Shown piece by piece: positions 26,601-28,296 of a DNA stretch of 28,296 nt. A program made the position numbers and the translations under genes. The stretch comes from SAR324 cluster bacterium. GTDB lineage: Bacteria > SAR324 > XYD2-FULL-50-16. The first letter of the stretch is position 1. The number at the start of each line of letters is the position of its first letter. The stretch spans positions 43,541-71,836 of the forward strand of contig NVSR01000001.1 in the NCBI GenBank assembly GCA_002401295.1. The letters are read 5' to 3'. The notes below the pieces were generated by a model. That model had not been told where the DNA came from, did no database searches, and saw nothing but the letters and a program-made list of their open reading frames with translations.

Positions 26601-26671
26601 AGTTCTGCGAAGAAAAAGGTTGTGCTACTGGATACGTTGAAACTTCGGGGGGCCTATGTATTTCAAACTAA
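23669..26671 (+). CDS. Very Cys-rich 1000-residue exported protein with a duplicated Cys/Trp module
   Basis: 1000 residues, signal peptide cut near IYA. The mature protein has about 48 Cys spread along its length, with close pairs typical of disulfide-rich surface proteins. A module near 132-196 recurs near 710-768 (see repeat entries). Between them is a Cys-dense stretch of about 20 short spacings around 320-410. The last 150 residues again have dense Cys. It is most likely exposed on the outer membrane and disulfide-bonded with help from the DsbC-like protein. TraN of F also is a Cys-rich outer-membrane adhesin, but I see no alignable TraN block. AAAGGAAG lies upstream of the ATG. A G6 run lies just before the overlapping start of the next gene. 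Confidence 0.65.
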   Translation: MKFIILMALILNSLIYANSFLEQKSQTYDITNEHSNTRDVISMTIYKTSPIMEIIAEQNEYSARVITLSECQTVDGVEHCPVLSEKCEGFFDYSYGEAMLNNAIAYENVICETTGTLDNENFKCQKDNVNVCSDYLGSTYVSSTDSCDKAAWEITCDNNWHNFSFHNYLKMEAWNPSGPVSNYAGYNFQSQMRYKCINRSSVLIEQMHKMYGQSLNSTVWSQFGTFNAEKVKADKNYFINYNGAKGTDRYYIPKNGKISGAKEDGVVISGRHVVSGDKVVLQVVAGNTYDGKGWTVRDSITGNLILYEQYSKEPKCPSTYPLRVGTKCYAETFCKDGYHKTSNTTCQQNYQYYTYFCEEDENNYGSEWVGPISLGEDCLGECSQGRTQDCICNSKKPPKDNCKRKNYLCGVDESIICALEPNQEISNEVIDKNVFTYRPLLSYAPVTGGINENGYGQQKGLCSGKCSFNIKLIQGSNSKIYFSEERQDDELSFIEVQKCKFTGTILGDIAYIKLDDSKMIWEGFDKDGGNIGSIISTCEWNGKVGFYQDQGFSSVKTDGDKLLFYASYSESGLKHPQQGFLQVMPQLKDEDKNDGYNYEIIEPIISRANGGDIVGLFDDHTLFASNGKITEEKCSGLKLKINAYEPSFDTPLKVEYFNSMVFDSSDINKFNISSCTEGSINDLSELCDSCKIDETYNKTTKLCEKKPTVCEAGWSHLDTAGTCSLSQWVTTHSWPAFTISTSYEGHAVAKYGWKFQQANSYVLYVPNLNQNLPMFPAEYNFSYFSQGWQGNFSGKGTTSGSVRTIVTFSKTSQHERASTVKMSAGYRQEYKKVIKSATCTSGTLNTGICESEPKHTKPNYTESTCLLEKAIPVSVDNMEYAVKTLFGTNLSYVCSPLTCQEHVCGLANCVDGYDPLINNGGEAGSGCIDSNCDANLPYIETCGIVRGCDETNPTQQYINGECYQMKCDYPAVLNYSSKFCEEKGCATGYVETSGGLCISN
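24062..24256 (+). repeat. Cys/Trp module copy A of the 1000-residue protein
   Basis: Residues 132-196 run as C-x14-C, then A-W-x-x-T, W-x-x-F-x-F, an N-Y turn, then V-S-N-Y-A-G-Y-x-F-Q and a final Y. Copy B at 25796-25973 repeats this order. The match is by eye. Confidence 0.55.
25796..25973 (+). repeat. Cys/Trp module copy B of the 1000-residue protein
   Basis: Residues 710-768 run as C-x12-C, then Q-W-x-x-T, W-x-x-F-x-I, an S-Y turn, then V-A-K-Y-G-W-x-F-Q and a final Y. Order and spacing follow copy A, with small gaps and divergent sequence, which suggests an old internal duplication. Confidence 0.55.
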
Positions 26672-28296
26672 TATTCCTATTAACTTTAGCCATAGGAGTT
26701 AATGCATCAACTATTGAAGAAAGAGAAAATGATGATGTAAGAACAGAATTGAAAAGCTCTGAACCTTCTTCCGTCCCATATAATACATATATACCTTCTT
26801 TATATATAGACGATAGGCTTCTAATAGAAAATACAGATATGTCCGTAGGAACTAATAAACGATTATATGCTGGTTATGGAATGTATGACGTTAATGATAA
26901 CCAATGTAGATTTCTTAGCGAGGGTGGATTTAATAAAAATGAAATGCTACTTATATTTGGTGGTAAAAAAATATTTAATAATGAAACATACTATATTTCA
27001 AGGGAAAATATGCCGTATGCTGCTTGCCTTCAATATGCTAATAATTATCATGCTTCTCCAATTGTATTGAATACAAAATCAGAAGAAACAAGTATATTAA
27101 GAACTACTTACTCTAGTGAACGAGTTTGGGTAGGAATTAATAAAAGTAACTGTACTGGTAATTTAAATACCGCTGATTTCAATAATGTAACATATGAAAA
27201 TTGGGCAACTGATGATACCTTATGTGAAAATGATAAATTAAATGTCATTTCAAAGTCTATTCCATCTCGTTCATGGGAATGGGCTAGTGAAAACTCTGAC
27301 TTAGCGAAATGTGTACTTGAATTCAACTCACCTGACCCTTTACGTCCAACTAAAGTTTGTGCCCCATGGTGGAGAGTAGAACGTACATACGTTGACCCTG
27401 ATTTTAATGCAACTATTGAATTTGGGATGAATATGGGTTCCTTAGGTGGTTGGGACAGACCAAAACGTATTTCATTTTGTGCTAAGTATGATAACGGATA
27501 CGTCGCTCCTGATCCAACACTAACAAAATTACAAACATGTGTCTCGTATCATTCTATAAATGGTGGTGCTACCTGTGCAGACAATATTGATCAAGAATTA
27601 TGTAAAGTCGATGAATGTGCGGGATATATAAGAGATACTTGTATTTTATTAAGAGACACGATCCCCTATAAAGATTATGAAAAAGGAGTGTTTATAAATC
27701 GTGATGGCGTTGAAGAGTACACAAAAGTTAAAACTCAAAAGCACATTTATGAATTTGAGTGTCCTGTTATACCTGACGCAAGCGCGGGATGTATAGATTT
27801 ACGTCAATATGTAACTTTCCCTAAAATATGCCCTAATGGAAAAAAATCTTATTGTAATGGAGATATACCGCCAATACTTGGTGAAAATGGAGGGGTTGAA
27901 AGCTTTAAAGGAATTTGCCCAGATGGACAAACACAGATTGCTTGTGAGGCAAACGAATTCAGTAGCACTAAAAGAGTATGTCAAGAATATGAACTTATTG
28001 ATTTTAATACTACTAGACTAGAGAAATGTGGCGTAGATAAAACATATCAATTAATTAATTTTAGTTCTTCTCTAGGTATTAGTGATATATATGAAAATAA
28101 TGAAAGTTGCATACGTTCAAATAATGTAGAGTCGGCACGTCCAGTTACCTCCGCTTTAGTTAAAGTTGAACTAAATGGTTTTTCAAATACGAGCTTATCA
28201 AAAGCATCTTTAGCCGGAACGCAAATTGAATTATTTTCATGGGAAAATAGTCTTTATGTAAGTGAGTATGCTTTACAAGTAGAAAAAATAAATATA
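26656..28296 (+). CDS. Exported Cys-rich protein with a C-type-lectin-like domain (3' end outside window)
   Basis: The ATG at 26656 opens a frame that stays open to the window end (547 codons), so the gene is 3'-truncated. The signal peptide M-Y-F-K-L-I-F-L-L-T is cut near VNA. A C-type-lectin-like domain spans about residues 95-222: Y-Y-I-S near 112, A-A-C (Cys124), L-N-T-K-S-E-E, the core W-V-G-I (Trp158), an N-W (Trp183) and the final Cys219 in K-C-V-L-E-F. Calcium-site EPN/QPD is not evident. The rest is Cys-rich (about 21 Cys in all). C-type-lectin folds commonly bind glycans or proteins at the cell surface, so this is a candidate recipient-binding adhesin. It overlaps the preceding gene by 16 bases next to a G6 run. 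Confidence 0.75.
   Translation, partial: MYFKLIFLLTLAIGVNASTIEERENDDVRTELKSSEPSSVPYNTYIPSLYIDDRLLIENTDMSVGTNKRLYAGYGMYDVNDNQCRFLSEGGFNKNEMLLIFGGKKIFNNETYYISRENMPYAACLQYANNYHASPIVLNTKSEETSILRTTYSSERVWVGINKSNCTGNLNTADFNNVTYENWATDDTLCENDKLNVISKSIPSRSWEWASENSDLAKCVLEFNSPDPLRPTKVCAPWWRVERTYVDPDFNATIEFGMNMGSLGGWDRPKRISFCAKYDNGYVAPDPTLTKLQTCVSYHSINGGATCADNIDQELCKVDECAGYIRDTCILLRDTIPYKDYEKGVFINRDGVEEYTKVKTQKHIYEFECPVIPDASAGCIDLRQYVTFPKICPNGKKSYCNGDIPPILGENGGVESFKGICPDGQTQIACEANEFSSTKRVCQEYELIDFNTTRLEKCGVDKTYQLINFSSSLGISDIYENNESCIRSNNVESARPVTSALVKVELNGFSNTSLSKASLAGTQIELFSWENSLYVSEYALQVEKINI

Noticed and set aside
1..28296. tRNA, rRNA, CRISPR array, insertion sequence, attachment site or origin of transfer
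   Set aside because: I saw no clover-leaf-like, spaced-repeat, transposase or terminal-inverted-repeat signature. Coding density leaves only about 100 bases of non-coding DNA.

Overview
The window is a 28.3-kb, AT-rich (about one third G+C by eye), densely packed stretch with every supportable gene on the + strand. It is the core of an F-type conjugative type IV secretion system (T4SS) from a Gram-negative bacterium. Lipoprotein signals, periplasmic Dsb-like proteins, a lytic transglycosylase and outer-membrane assembly factors all fit a diderm host. The base composition, the isolated G8 tract and the divergence from enterobacterial Tra proteins suggest Campylobacterota (Arcobacter/Sulfurimonas-like), on a plasmid or integrative element. 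That host call is inference; no taxonomic marker lies in the window.

Layout. (1) 1-1866 is the 3' end of a large Asp/Asn/Ser-rich protein cut by the window edge, possibly TraG-like. (2) 1903-4802 holds TraB (VirB10-like core protein), two small lipoproteins that together resemble the two halves of TraV, and a small secreted coiled-coil protein. (3) 4818-11698 is a cytoplasmic energy block: a TraC (VirB4-type) ATPase with a C-terminal degenerate EAL domain, a VirD4/TraD-type coupling ATPase without membrane segments, and a RavA/MoxR-type AAA+ ATPase. (4) 11699-11800 is the only real intergenic region. It has an extended -10 promoter, a 16-bp perfect palindrome just upstream and a small hairpin just downstream. 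(5) 11801-21152 encodes exported assembly factors: TraF-like, TraH, a Sel1/TPR-like protein, a lytic transglycosylase, an SH3 lipoprotein, a DsbC-like protein, two small exported proteins, TraW, TraU and TrbC. (6) 21145-28296 encodes three consecutive large exported proteins, two of them very Cys-rich, where F-type systems carry traN. The last is cut by the window end and carries a C-type-lectin-like domain.

Nearly all genes overlap the next by 1-50 bases or abut it, so each side of the 11.7-kb promoter is probably one transcription unit with translational coupling. TraB, the TraV-like lipoproteins and the unseen TraK would form the envelope core. TraC, the coupling protein and possibly the AAA+ protein supply energy and select substrate. 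TraF/H/W/U/TrbC with the disulfide and cell-wall enzymes would build the pilus and mating apparatus, and the terminal exported proteins would contact the recipient. Relaxase, pilin and TraE/L/K are not in the window.

The most notable novelty is the TraC-EAL fusion. It keeps several ligand-type positions of EAL domains but has lost both glutamates of the AEGVE-like motif and the DDFGTG loop, which suggests a c-di-GMP sensor rather than a phosphodiesterase built into the conjugation motor. The lectin-like adhesin, the duplicated Cys/Trp module, the CxxC-less tandem thioredoxin-like domain, the split TraV and the embedded RavA-like ATPase are further departures from the F paradigm.
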